DNA of 64,000 bases from positions 6,328,501 to 6,392,500 of the forward strand of contig NC_088295.1 of assembly GCF_032854445.1 (NCBI RefSeq), written 5' to 3'. This DNA is from Liolophura sinensis (taxonomy: Eukaryota > Mollusca > Polyplacophora > Chitonida > Chitonidae). Of the stretch, positions 24,101-34,735 are shown one piece after another; positions within the stretch are counted from its first letter, which is position 1; every line of letters starts with the position of its first letter. The notes under the pieces were generated by a model that ran no database searches, had not been told where the DNA came from, and saw nothing but the letters and a program-made list of their open reading frames with translations. The position numbers and the translations under genes are program-made.

Positions 24101-24298
24101 ATGCGGATGATGGAACCCTATTTCCGGTTACTCCTGGCAGCAGTTGTTCTGTTAGTAATGGTGAAATGTGGGAAATCTCCGAGGACACGCTTAACCCGGT
24201 GTAAACATGGTAACCATAAGTATTACGTCCCGTCCCTGAAGACGTGCAGACGCTGTCCGGCCTGTGACCCGGGGTGGGGACTTTCACCTGATCCAGGG
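24101..24298 (+). CDS. death receptor 1, exon 1: signal peptide and start of first TNFR repeat
   Basis: Starts at the ATG of MRMMEPYFRLLLAAVVLLV, a clear hydrophobic leader; other Met codons follow at residues 3 and 4. It then reads CRRCPACDPGWGLSPDPG. To join exon 2 in phase 0 the donor must be GGG/GTTTGA, a weak site; without splicing the frame stops three bases later. Confidence 0.72.
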
Positions 24299-27200
24299 GT
24301 TTGACAATTTCCAAATATCACTTTTTCACAGTTTTTTCTTCTCTCTTTTTCTTCTCACTGTTTATTTCATTGGTGTTTTGGGGCCTCCGTGGCTCAGTCG
24401 GTTAAAGCGCTAGCGCAGCGTAATGACCCAGGAGTCTCTCACCAATGCGGTCGCTGTGAGTTCAAGTCCAGCTCATGCTGGCTTCCTCTCCGGCCGTACG
24501 TGAGAAGGTCTGCCAGCAACCTGCGGATGGTCGTGGGTTTCCCCCGGGCTCTGCCCGGTTTCCACCCACCATAATGCTGGCCGCCGTCGTATAAGTGAAA
24601 TATTCTTGAGTACGGCGTAAAACACCAATCAAAAAAAAAAAAAAAAAATCATTGGTGTTTACGCCGTACTCAGGAACATTTCACTTATACGATGTCGGCC
24701 TCTCTTTTTAACTGACATGACTAATATCTATGTTCTTTTCATCGTAAAATATTACTCTTCAAAGAAATACTTTAAGGCTGTCCGTGTTCTGGTAGAAATA
24801 ACCTTACACTGTTGTATCAGTGTAAATGTATGGTTGACATTACAGTCAATTTTCTAAATGTAGGCTGCAGACAGGAGAGATGTATTTATCAATGTTATGT
24901 TTTAGGACAAACTTAGGATCGACCAAAGCAATGGTCTACCCTTGGAGTGTTACAACTGTACCAAGTGTCCCTTGGGGAAATACAGCGACAAGACAGGTCG
25001 CACGCTCTGTAAACCTTGTTATAACTGCTCCACTTTGGAACGCGTTGAGCGGACAGTGTGCAGTCCGACACACAACGCTGTCTGTGGCGAATGCAAACCT
25101 ATGTAAGTTGTCAGATGTTCACAGATAAAAGCTTAATTTATCATTGGCGCACAAAACAAAGCTCCTTGCTGTTCTATATGTTTTCTGTGACCATATTATG
25201 GATTCACAGCATTACCGCCTTTTTCACAACTTGGCTTCTGTCATCTCCACGTAAACACATTGACTACATACAGTTTCCTCTGTCACTTGCGCGTAAATAC
25301 TTTGAAAACATACAGTTTCCGCTGTCATCTGAACACAAGCATATTAACCTCGTGTAGTTTCCTCTGTAATTACACACATTCCATGGCTCCACAACCTTTT
25401 GTCTGCCATGTGTACACATATTCCATGGCTTCACAACCTTTTGTCTGCCGTCTGTACACATATTCCATGTCTCCACAACCTTTTGTCTGCCATCTGTACA
25501 CACATTACATGGCTCCACAACCTTTTGTCTGCCATTTGTACACACATTCCATGCCTTCACAACCTTTTGTCTGCCATCTGTACACACATTCCATGCCTTC
25601 ACAACCTTTCTGTCATCTGTATATAAATGCATATTTTATACATTTTAATTTCCTGGATGTTGCCTTTGGGTTAGTGAGCTAAAGTGGTTTTCTTGCCGCA
25701 CGCGTTCAGCCTCTGGCAATGAGGTTCCACAGATTCGAACATAGCTTTAGCTCTTTTGATTGCTTTTTTAAGTCGGAGGTTTTGTCAATTACCTGACCAA
25801 TCAAACCCGATGAAGTGTGTAAAACACTTCACGTACAAGAAAGAAGCATGAACCGTAAACTCTTTCTGTTTTAGGTATTACGATATCTACGCTCTAAAGT
25901 ATGAGAATCCCGATGTTACCAAATCCTGTAAACGTTGCTCATTTGTCAAGGACACAGACATTGCTCAATGTGCCATATACGCCTACAAACTTTCTGTGCC
26001 GCCTGACCTTACCACTTATCTCTTATCCACGACAACTGTGGCTACCGAAGCGCATAAACCAGCACCCCACACAGACAGCAAACAAGGCAATGGTAAGAAG
26101 TCGACACTCTGGTCAGGTAAGTCTGCTTCACTTCCTTTTCTTTGGGTAACTAGTTTGAGTTTCTGATGGTGTTGTTATAATTATGACTAAGCGCTACTCA
26201 TAGTCTGGAGATGTGTCATTTTAATTTCTGAGCAAGCTTTTGGTTTCTCTGTTTTATAATATATGTAGTCAGGCCTTAGGTTCACGTGAGGATCCATGTC
26301 AGAAAATTATGATAAAGTACTGATATAAGCTGGCAAGTATATTGTGATGAATATACCGCAGTATCAACTTGGAATCGTAGTCTGTGTTACGATGAATGTA
26401 CATTACAACAATCCTGGGAACGTTCTCTGTTGCAGCTAACGCTGTTCCCATAGTTTCCGTCGTCGTCATAATCTCCGTTATCAGTACCCTCTCTGTCATC
26501 GGTGTCGTTATACTTAGAAAACGTCAAGTTACCCACACAGATCCAGGTGAGCCCATTGAAACGTTCTGGGTAATACAGCAATACAGCAATACAGCAATTT
26601 AGCATGTTGACTGACGTAATTTACAGTGTTATAAATACTGTTTTCATCCATTTTGATAAACTAATGCACGGCGCACGTTGAAACGACACATACATGTAAA
26701 TGTATGTCATAAAGCATATATCTGTGACTGAGCCCTTTTGGCGGTCTTATGGATGTACGGTTTGTGTACTGTGACTCAGCCCTGATGGACGTAAGGTTTG
26801 TGTACTGTGACTAAGCCCTGATGGATGTAAGGTTTGTGTACTTTGACTAAGCGCTGATGGACATCCGATGAATGTAAGGTTTGTGTACTGTCACTAAGCC
26901 CTGATGAATATCTGGTGGATGTAGGGCTTGTGTACTGTAACTGAGCCCTTTTGGAGCTCTGGTGGATGTAGAGTTTGTGTACTGTGATTAAGCCTTGATG
27001 ATCATCTGATGGTTGTAGGGTTTGTGGACTGTGAATAAACCCTGATGGACATCTGATGGATGTATGGTTTGTGTACTGTTACTAAGCCCTGATGGACATC
27101 CGATGAATGTAAGGTTTGTGTACTGTGACTAAGCCCTGATGAGCATCTAGTGGATGTAGGGCTTGTATACTGTAACTGAGCCCTTTTGGAGCTCTGGTGG

Positions 27201-28527
27201 ATGTAGAGTTTGTGTACTGTGATTAAGCCGTGATGATGATCTGATGGAGGTTGGGTTTGTGGACTGTGAATAAACCCTGATGGACATCTGATGGATGTAT
27301 GGTTTGTGTACTGTTACTAAACCCTGATGGACATCTGGTGGATGTAAGGTGTACTGTGACTAAGCTCTGATGGACATCTGGTGGATGTAGGGTTTGTGTA
27401 CTGTACTTATATCTGATGGCTGTAAGGTTTATGGAACGGTGACTTAGTCCTTTTGGAGATCTGATGCATGTAGTGTACTGTGACTAAGCCATGATGGATA
27501 TCTGATGGGCTTTAGCCCTGAGGGACATCTGATGGATGTAAGGTTTCTGTACTGTGACTTAGCCCTGAGGGACATCTGATGGATGAATGGTTTGTGTACT
27601 GAGACTAAGCCCTAAGGGACATCTGATGGCTGTAAGGTTTATGGAACGGTGACTTAGCCCTTTTGGAGATCTGATGCATGTAGAGTTTGTGTACTGTGAC
27701 TAAGCCATGATGGACATCTGATGGCTGTAAGGTTTATGGAACGGTGACTTAGCCCTTTTGGACATCTGACGGATGTAAAGTTTGTGTACTGTTACTTAGC
27801 CCCTTTGGAGATGGATGTAGGGTAGTCTGAAAACTACAATACTTCACAGAAGTATGAAGTGGATCGGATGAAGAGTTGTGGAAAAGAAATCGAAAGATAG
27901 ACTTAGAGAGAGAGACAGAGGTTCCTGATCGGGGCCTACTCCAGAGACATAGGTTCTCAGATAGGGGCCTACTCCAGAGACAGAGGTTCTTGATTGGGGC
28001 ATTCTCCTATCTGAAATTTTCTGTCCAGTTTCTATACTGTTTTCTCTATAATGACCGGTGATTGGTGTGAAATCTATAAAAGAAAATGTGATGTTGTTTG
28101 TATTCTACATGTTTGAAATAGTTATCTCCAACAGCAGGCAGAAGTGTTTTCTTACGTGAATGATTTAGGGGTGGCACGTTTCTTTATACTAAAAGGGCAG
28201 TCTGATTTGTAGGAAATATACTTCATCCATACCAGTGTTTTAGATTCGTGGCCAAATTCGTACCTTTATCGTAGCTCTCCAATCCCAATAGCTTCAGATT
28301 TGGTTATTTAGGCCGAATAGCGTAGTTACTAAACCTGGCTTCATGTTCGGACATTCAGCTAAAATGTCGTAGCTGCAAAATAATAGCGCGTCATCCCAGC
28401 TAATCCGTTGAACTGCTTAGCATAATAAATCAGCAAATGAATGAAGAAATTCCTTTTGACGATCTCATTATTTCGACTTTAATTCAGTCATTCTCAGGAG
28501 AATTGTGTCAAGTGAGGCACGTTTAAG

Positions 28528-28619
<92 letters not shown>

Positions 28620-30765
28620 TAGGCTCCCAGAAAAGCACAAATAACAAGCACGTCTAACACGATAAGCCCAGTAATAAACATTTATGGTGTTGGTTTGGAG
28701 TCGGTTGGTCAGATTAGGCAGTATATACAGTAATGAATGAATTGTTTTGTAGTGTATAATATGACATGACGGACAGTCTCCTCGAGGCTTCTGTTAATAA
28801 TCAGTTAAAAGAACTTGAAGATTTTGTTGTGTGCATTGAAGATTATTTTATTGTAATAAGACTGTAATCTTTTTTCGATTTTTATTCTCCAGTTTATTAG
28901 CAATTAACTGTTTACCGATATCGTGCGGTGGCTGCCTGTTACGGCATAGCTCAAACATCGTCTTCGGTGAATGACTTAACCAAATTCGAAATATTCAAAT
29001 AGTTAAAATGAATTTCTTCGCAGTTACTTTGCTTGGTTAATAGGGTGCTATATTTGGACGTTTGAACCAAACTTCAAGAAACAGTTATTGAAAACCCTTT
29101 ATTTCGGGCCGTTAAAATGAAACTGTAGCTACCTTACTTTTAGCTACCTGCAGCTACCTATTTTTTACAATTTTTTTACGAGGTTTTTTACAAATTTGAT
29201 TATTCTTTTGTTGAAGTGACGGTGTCTTACCATCGGGCAGATCCGGAAGGAACCACGGAGAGCTGGCTGGATGACACTGTACACCTTCAAACGGAGTTAG
29301 TGAAGTACTTTTGTTCTTCTATCAAAATGTTTTAAAATTCTATGATATTGCCTGTCTATCACAACAGCAATGACACACAGTTATGCTTGACAAAGACATT
29401 TGGTTTTGTAGATGTTGTCAGAACATTGGCCACCTCATGCATTCAGTCATTATGCAAAGACCTGTGCGTGCCACCATCACTGATGTAGGCTAGCCGTAGC
29501 TGATTGGTTAAACCATGATGTGTCCTTGGCTTTGGTACGTGCACCTTGGCTCCACTATATCCGTTACCCCTTGGTTGTGGTACGTGCACCTGTGGCAACA
29601 TCATATCTGTTACTCCTTGACTGCGGTACGTGCACCTGTGGCACCACTATATCCGTTAATCGTTGGTTGTGGTACGTGCACCTGTGGCACCACTATATCC
29701 GTTACCCGTTGGTTGTGGTACGTGCACCTGTGGCACCACTATATCCGTTACCCGTTGGTTGTGGTACGTGCACCTGTGGCACCACTATATCCGTTAATCC
29801 TTGGCTGTGGTACGTGTACCTGTGGCACCACCATATCCGTTACCCCTTGGCTGTTTACTGTTACAGTGAGGATACTTCTCGTGATGACCCGTCGGCCCGA
29901 CACCAAAATATGATGCCAGGGAGCCCTCCCAGCAAAAATGAGGAAGAGCCGCTCCTGGACACAAGCAAAGACCTAAGTACTTTGAACAACCCTTGTAAGT
30001 TGTTGACTTATCGTGTGGCATCTGATAAAGGCATAGATACGTTGATACACAGACTGCGTTTTCTCGTTATATACTGGCATCACCACTGTTAAGAAGCTTA
30101 CGCGATTCGTGCATAGATTTACTTGAGGTTTTGCAAGCTCTTTGAGACTCTTTCACTCGTCTTACAGTTGCCAGGTGTAATTGTGGATAAGAATAGACAG
30201 GGCCTCGAGATTTCGAACAGTGAGATTTTGTACATATTAATTATTTATGTATATCTTAACATAGACCATTTACATAATGTCCCTCTTGGTGAGAGTGAAG
30301 CAAGTGAAATTGCGACCTGACCCTGACAACTGATCTTTGTTTTCAGATGTGTTAATACATAGGGTATACTAAGATTCAACGCAGCTTTATTTATTATGTC
30401 AGACATTTTGTTTAGATCTGTAACTTTCAGCCGACAACTTTTTTTGTTAATTTTCTTTAGTGAACTGGCGGCAGAAAATGCATCTCCGACAAGTGGGGAG
30501 AGCATGGCCAGATCTGGCCCGGGCCTGGGGACTCACAGACGCCGATGTGGAATACTTGCGTGCGGAGCGCTGGGAGAGCGAGGGGGAGAGAATCCATCAG
30601 ATGATACTTACCTGGGAGAGAAAATTACCTCAAACGGCCACAGTGGGCAATGCATTCCAAGGACTGAGAACGTTAGGGCACCTTGGACTTGCCCAGCTAT
30701 TGCTGAACTCTGCCATCGATAATGTGATGTTCTCTCCGGCGCCTGGTGCTTTGTGTACTAAATAG
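24101..30765 (+). CDS. death receptor 1, TNFR superfamily (EDAR/p75NTR-like), 7 coding exons
   Basis: Predicted type I membrane receptor of 419 residues that should bind a TNF-family ligand outside the cell and recruit death-domain adaptors inside. Coding exons by eye: 24101-24298, 24906-25102, 25875-26116, 26436-26546, 29217-29295, 29867-29994, 30461-30765; lengths and phases join to one frame of 420 codons including the stop. Order: signal peptide (about 1-23), cysteine-rich TNFR repeats (about 30-185), Thr-rich stalk, membrane span (216-239) followed by RKR, acidic juxtamembrane region, death domain (about 320-401) and a short tail. An AG at 24083 suggests a 5' UTR intron. It shares its architecture with gene 2 6 kb downstream. 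EDAR- or p75NTR-like is inferred from cysteine pattern; exact orthology is open. Confidence 0.85.
24380..24648 (+). mobile_element. full-length SINE, family A, in intron 1 of death receptor 1
   Basis: Complete copy: head GGGCCTCCGTGGCTCAGTCGG (A box), GAGTTCAAGTCC (B box), body GGCTTCCTCTCCGGCCGTAC, GTATAAGTGAAATATTCTTG, AACACCAATC and an A-run of 18. A target-site duplication TCATTGGTGTTT lies at 24367-24378 and 24649-24660. Confidence 0.9.
24649..24703 (-). mobile_element. older SINE family A fragment, interrupted by the full-length copy
   Basis: TCATTGGTGTTTACGCCGTA, CTCAGGAACATTTCACTTAT and ACGATGTCGGCC are the 3' part of family A in opposite orientation. The bases before 24379 (TTTATTTCATTGGTGTTTT) are its tail, so the younger SINE landed inside this one. 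Confidence 0.8.
24906..25102 (+). CDS. death receptor 1, exon 2: central TNFR cysteine-rich repeats
   Basis: Acceptor TTTTAG, donor AT/GTAAGT, phase 0 to 2. Reads LECYNCTKCPLGKYSDKTGR, then C-K-P-C-Y-N-C and THNAVCGEC, a classic TNFR repeat spacing with about ten cysteines in 65 residues. Residues about 67-131. Confidence 0.9.
25365..25612. repeat. 42-bp minisatellite in intron 2 of death receptor 1
   Basis: Six copies of a 42-bp unit read as CACAACCTTTTGTCTGCCAT, CTGTACACACAT, TCCATGGCT. The unit length is divisible by three, which explains open frames here on both strands. The upstream 100 bp hold looser relatives (CAGTTTCCTCTGTCA and similar) of another decayed repeat. Confidence 0.9.
25875..26116 (+). 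CDS. death receptor 1, exon 3: last cysteine-rich part and stalk
   Basis: Acceptor TGTTTTAG, donor TCAG/GTAAGT, phase 2 to 1. Reads MYYDIYALKYENPDVTKSC, then CKRC...AQC, followed by a Thr/Ser-rich stalk (LTTYLLSTTTVATEAHKPAP) likely to be O-glycosylated. Residues about 132-212. Confidence 0.87.
26436..26546 (+). CDS. death receptor 1, exon 4: membrane span
   Basis: Acceptor TCTGTTGCAG, donor CCAG/GTGAGC, phase 1 to 1, 111 bp, the same length and phases as exon 6 of gene 2. Encodes VPIVSVVVIISVISTLSVIG, then VVIL and the stop-transfer RKRQ. Residues about 213-249. Confidence 0.9.
26700..27825. repeat. about 47-bp minisatellite in intron 4 of death receptor 1
   Basis: Roughly 24 copies of a unit read as GATGGACATCTGATGGATGT, AAGGTTTGTGTACTGTGACT, AAGCCCT, with many length variants and internal deletions. 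A block near 26820-27010 recurs near 27060-27250, including the rare GAGCCCTTTTGGAGCTCTGG variant, so multi-unit duplication has occurred. Confidence 0.9.
27910..28003. repeat. 33-bp triplet repeat
   Basis: Three tandem copies of 32-33 bp read as GAGACAGAGGTTCCTGATCG, GGGCCTACTCCA. It lies in intron 4 of gene 1, about 90 bp after the 47-bp array. Confidence 0.85.
28533..28616. repeat. (TA)n microsatellite
   Basis: About 42 uninterrupted TA dinucleotides in intron 4 of gene 1. Likely variable in length between individuals and difficult to assemble exactly. Confidence 0.97.
29217..29295 (+). CDS. death receptor 1, exon 5: juxtamembrane segment
   Basis: Acceptor TTTTGTTGAAG, donor ACGGA/GTTAGT, phase 1 to 2. 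Reads VTVSYHRADPEGTTESWLDD and TVHLQT, an acidic cytoplasmic linker. Its size and phases match exon 7 of gene 2 although the sequence does not, so it is supported by phase and position rather than by a domain. Confidence 0.7.
29515..29858. repeat. 46-bp minisatellite abutting exon 6 of death receptor 1
   Basis: About 7.5 copies of a 46-bp unit read as TTGGTTGTGGTACGTGCACC, TGTGGCACCACTATATCCGT, TACCCG. The last partial unit (TTACCCCTTGGCTGT) runs to within about 10 bp of the exon 6 acceptor, so the polypyrimidine region of that splice site is at least partly repeat-derived. Confidence 0.93.
29867..29994 (+). CDS. death receptor 1, exon 6: cytoplasmic linker
   Basis: Acceptor TTTACTGTTACAG, donor CCTT/GTAAGT, phase 2 to 1. 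Reads EDTSRDDPSARHQNMMPGSP, then KNEEEPLLDTSKDLSTLNN. The EEEPLLD stretch resembles an acidic dileucine-type sorting motif; that function is inference. Confidence 0.82.
30461..30765 (+). CDS. death receptor 1, exon 7: death domain and stop
   Basis: Acceptor TTTTCTTTAG, phase 1. Encodes NWRQKMHLRQVGRAWPDLAR, AWGLTDADVEYL, ERIHQMILTWE and GLAQLLLN, the six-helix death-domain pattern with the W-x-x-L-A-R-x-x-G-L-x-x-x-x-V core. About 82 residues, then an 18-residue tail and TAG. Confidence 0.93.
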
Positions 30766-31619
30766 CCCAACGCTGGCCTGAAGTACTTATATATTTGACT
30801 GATGTTTTATGTGGTGGTTGATAGAGTCCATTTTTGATCGCGACCTTAGCGGTTCCGGATGTTCCGCGGGGATGCGGAGGTTTTAATTAAACGGCAACCT
30901 CTGCGCCGTCCGCTCCCTCCGCGTCTTCCACGATCCAGTGGAGGTCGCGGTTTTGCATGGCCTCAAGATTCGTGAGTGAAATTATTCAAGACTGGTCAGA
31001 AATAGAGAAAATTGGTTCAGAGCTTATTCACGGATCACGTGAATGCGTAACTTTACACTTGTACACTGAATGCTCGATCTCAAGTCGGCGTGCGATGAAA
31101 TCTGGCAGTTTCTGTCCACGCAGTTATGGAGCTGATGTTTTATTGAGAGAATCAGTGTACTCATGTTCTGTCGACTATCTTGTCGTATTGGTGTCTAAAA
31201 AATGTGACTTAAACAAACAAATCGTCAGAAAATAGTTCGTATGATCAGTTTAAAGATAATCATGTGGTATAAACGGTATTTGATCTCACCCCTGTCAGTT
31301 CTAGTAAGTCCCACGTTGGCGTCAGATCGCCACCATAGCATAAACAACGTCATGTGATTGGTTACTGGTTTGTCTAAATGAAGATAATGTTGAACATGAA
31401 AGCATTGTCTTACTGTCATGTTTGGAGCATGAGGTAAAGCGTTTTTTTAATCTTTCTCTAGCTACAAACCCATGAATTTTTATTTACGCAGCAATGTATA
31501 ACTGATTTCATAAAAATTTCATGTACTGGATTCTATAATAAAGATGTCGATAATAGCTGGAAGAAAAATCATCTTTAAAAAGTCGATTGTCCATTGTTTT
31601 CCTTCTCAGGTTCAATAGC
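30766..31619 (+). other. 3' flank of death receptor 1
   Basis: Probably the 3' UTR. A GC-rich stretch at 30860-30960 contains a small inverted repeat (GCGGAGGTT with AACCTCTGC). AATAAA at 31537-31542 is the best candidate polyadenylation signal. Confidence 0.5.
31537..31542 (+). terminator. candidate polyadenylation signal of death receptor 1
   Basis: Canonical AATAAA about 770 bp after the stop codon. No transcript evidence is available to confirm use. Confidence 0.4.
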
Positions 31620-34140
31620 CTTGGCATTGCAATCAATAGCCTAAACAGGGCCATTTACTTGGATAGAACTATGTTTATTGGCATGCATTAGCCTTGGCAT
31701 AGCATCAATTAGCATGGCCAGAGTACTTGGCAGTCTATAGCCATGGTGGCTTTTTTTCACAGGTAGCTGGTCATAGCCATGCACAAAGATATTCATTAGC
31801 ACTGGCGTGACAGTCATAACCCTAGTCAGGATGATTTCCGTAGTCATAGTCATGCACATAGACGTTCATTAGCCTTAGTGTGACAGTCATAGCCCTGGTT
31901 AGGGTCATTTCCGTGGTCATAGCCATGCACAAAGACATTCATTAGCACTGGTGTAACAGTCATAACCCTGGTTAAGATAATTTCCCTGGTCATAGCCATG
32001 CGCAAAGACATTCATTAGCACTGGTGTAACAGTCATAACCCTGGTTAAGATGATTTCCCTTGGTCATAGCCATGCACATAGACATTCATTAGCACAAGTG
32101 TGACAGTCATAACCCTGGTCAGGATGACTTCCATAGTCATAGCCATGCACATAGTATTCATTAGCCTCGGTGTGACAGTCATAGCCCTGGCCAGGGTCAT
32201 TTCCTCGGTCATAGCCATGCACAAAGACATTCATTAGCACAAGTGTGACAGTCATAACCCTGGTCAGGATGACTTCCATAGTCATAGCCATGCACATAGT
32301 ATTCATTAGCCTCGGTGTGACAGTCATAGCCCTGGTCAGGGTCATTTCCCTTGGTCATAGCCATGCACATAGGCGTTCATTGCCCTTGGTGTGACAGTCA
32401 TAGCCCGGTCAATGTCATTCCCCTGGTCATAGCCATGCACATAGACGTTCATTAGCCTCGGTGTGACACTCATAGCCCTGGTCAGGGTCATTTCCCTTGG
32501 TCATAGCCATGCACATAGGCGTTCATTGCCCTTAGTGTGACAGTCATAGCCCGGTCAATGTCATTCCACTGGTCATAGTTATGCACATAGACGTTCATTA
32601 GCCTCGGTGTGACAGTCATAGCCCTGGTCAGGGTCATTTCTTCTGGTCATAGTCATGCACATAGATTTTCATTAGCCTCGGTGTGAAAGTCATAACCCTG
32701 ACCAGGGTCATTTCCTTTGGTCATAGCCATGCACATAGGCGTTCAATAGCCTTAGTGTGACAGTCATAGCCCTGGCCAGGTCATAGCCATGCACATAGAC
32801 GTGCATTAGCACTGGTGTGGCAGTCATAACCCTGGTCAGCATCATTTCCTCGGTCATAGCCATGCACAAAGACATTCATTAGCACTGGTGTAACAGTCAT
32901 AACCCTGGTCAGCATCATTTCCTCGGTCATAGCCATGCACACAGACGTTCATTAGCCTTGGTGTGACAGTCATAGCCCTGGTCAGGGTCATTTCCGCTTG
33001 TCATAGCCATGCACATAGACGCTCATTATCCTCGGTGTGACAGTCTTAGCCCTGGTCAGGATTATTTTCCTGGTCATAGCCATGCACATATGTATTCATT
33101 AGCCTTTGTGTGACAGTTATACCCCTGGTCAGGGCCATTTCCCCTCGTTATAGCCATGCACATAGACGTTCATTAGCCTTAGTGTGACAGTCATAACCTT
33201 GGTCACGCTCATTTCCCTTGGTCATCGCCATGCACATAGACGTTCATTAGCATTAGTGTGACAGTCATAACTTTTGTCAGGGTCATTTCTCCTAGTCATA
33301 GCCATGCACATAGACATTCCAAAGCCTTGCTGTGACAGTCCCAACCCTGGTTAGGGTCATTTCCTCTGGTCATAGCTATGCACATAGACGTTCATTGGCC
33401 TTAGTGTGACAGTCATAACCCTGGTCAGGGTCATTTGTTCTGGTCATAGTCATGCACATAGGTGTTCATCAGTCTTCGTTTTACAGTCATAGCCCTGGTC
33501 AGCATCATTTCCTTTGTCATAGCCATGCACATAGACCTTTATTGGGCTTAGTGTGACAGTCATAGTTCTCGTCATGGACCTTTTCTTTGGTCATAGCCAT
33601 TCACATAGACGTTCATTAGCCTCTGTGTGACAGTCATAACCCTGGTCAGGTTCATTTCCCTTGGTCATAGCCATGCACATAGTCGTTCATTAGCCTTAGT
33701 GTGACAGTCATAATCTTGGCCAGGGTCATTTTCCTTGGTCATAGCCATGCACATAGACGTTCATTAGCCTTAGTGTGACAGTCATAACCCTGGTCAGGGT
33801 CATTTCCCTTTCTCATAGCCATGCACATAGACGTTCATTAGCCTTGCTTTGACAGTCTCAACCCTGGTTAGGGTCATTTCCCCTGGTCATAGCCATGCAC
33901 ATAGACGTTCATTAGCCTTGCTTTGACAGTCTCAACCCTGGTTAGGGTCATTTCCCCTGGTCATAGCCATGCACATAGACGTTCATTTGCTTTAGTGTGA
34001 CAGTCATAGCCCTGGTCAGAGTCATTTTCCCTGGGCCTAGTCATGCACATAGACGTTCATTGCCCTCGGTGTAACAGACATACCTCTGGTCACGATCATT
34101 TCCCCTTGTCAAGGACATGCACGTAGACAGTTATTAGCCT
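31620..34140. repeat. 74-bp minisatellite downstream of death receptor 1
   Basis: About 34 copies of a 74-75-bp unit read as GGTCATAGCCATGCACATAG, ACGTTCATTAGCCTTGGTGT, GACAGTCATAACCCTGGTCA, GGGTCATTTCCCT. Spacing of the ATGCACATAG core measured at 33746, 33821, 33895 and 33969 gives 74-75 bp. Two neighbouring units near 33836-33968 are almost identical, the mark of recent unit duplication. Confidence 0.95.
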
Positions 34141-34234
34141 TGTCCTGTCATTTATTTTAATTGTCAGATCAAAGGGAAAAGTACTAGGTTAGTAGAACGT
34201 CGGAATTTTCAACTGAAGGTGTCATTATTTTTTT

Positions 34235-34735
34235 ATGGAAGCTCTTAAGTACCTACTCCCCACGAGCTCTCTATGTTCTGAGTTCTTTACACGACAGATT
34301 AGTGTACCTACTACCCAGTTCTGTACTTTGGTCTACCTTTTCCCCACGGGCTCTGTATGCTCTCATTTCATCACAGGACACCCAGGAGCCTCTCACCAAT
34401 GTGGTCGCTGTGAGTTTAAGTCCAGCTTATGCTGGCTTCCTCTCCGACCGTATGTGGGAAGGTCTTGCAACAACCTGCGGATGGTTGTGGGGGTTTTTTC
34501 CCCGGGCTTTGCCCGTTTTCTTCCCACCACAATGCCGGCTGCCGTCGTATAAGTGAAATATTCTTGAGTACGGCGTAAAACACCAATCAAATAAATAAAT
34601 AAATAAATCATCACAGGACAAGTTAGTGTTCGTTCTGTATGCTCCCAGTTTATCATGCGACAGGTTAGTTCACCTGCTCCTTTCAGGTTTTGTATGTTCT
34701 CAGGTTATCAGAGGACTAATTAGTTTACCCTCATC
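34235..34735. repeat. about 55-bp minisatellite, upstream outlier of the gene 2 intron array, split by a SINE
   Basis: Units carry CTCCCCACGAGCTCTCTATG, CTCTGTATGCTCTCA, TTTATCACAGGACA and GTTAGTTTACC, the same words as the array at 39785-40745 in intron 5 of gene 2. A SINE at 34381-34607 interrupts it. Confidence 0.8.
34381..34607 (+). mobile_element. 5'-truncated SINE, family A
   Basis: Begins at CCCAGGAGCCTCTCACCAAT, so the A-box head is missing, but is otherwise complete to an (AAAT)n tail. A 13-bp target-site duplication TCATCACAGGACA (34368-34380 and 34608-34620) shows that truncation happened during retrotransposition, not by later deletion. Confidence 0.9.

Noticed and set aside
24380-24480. 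Possible tRNA gene with A and B boxes
   Set aside because: It is the head of a SINE that recurs many times in the window, with a body, A-tail and target-site duplication.
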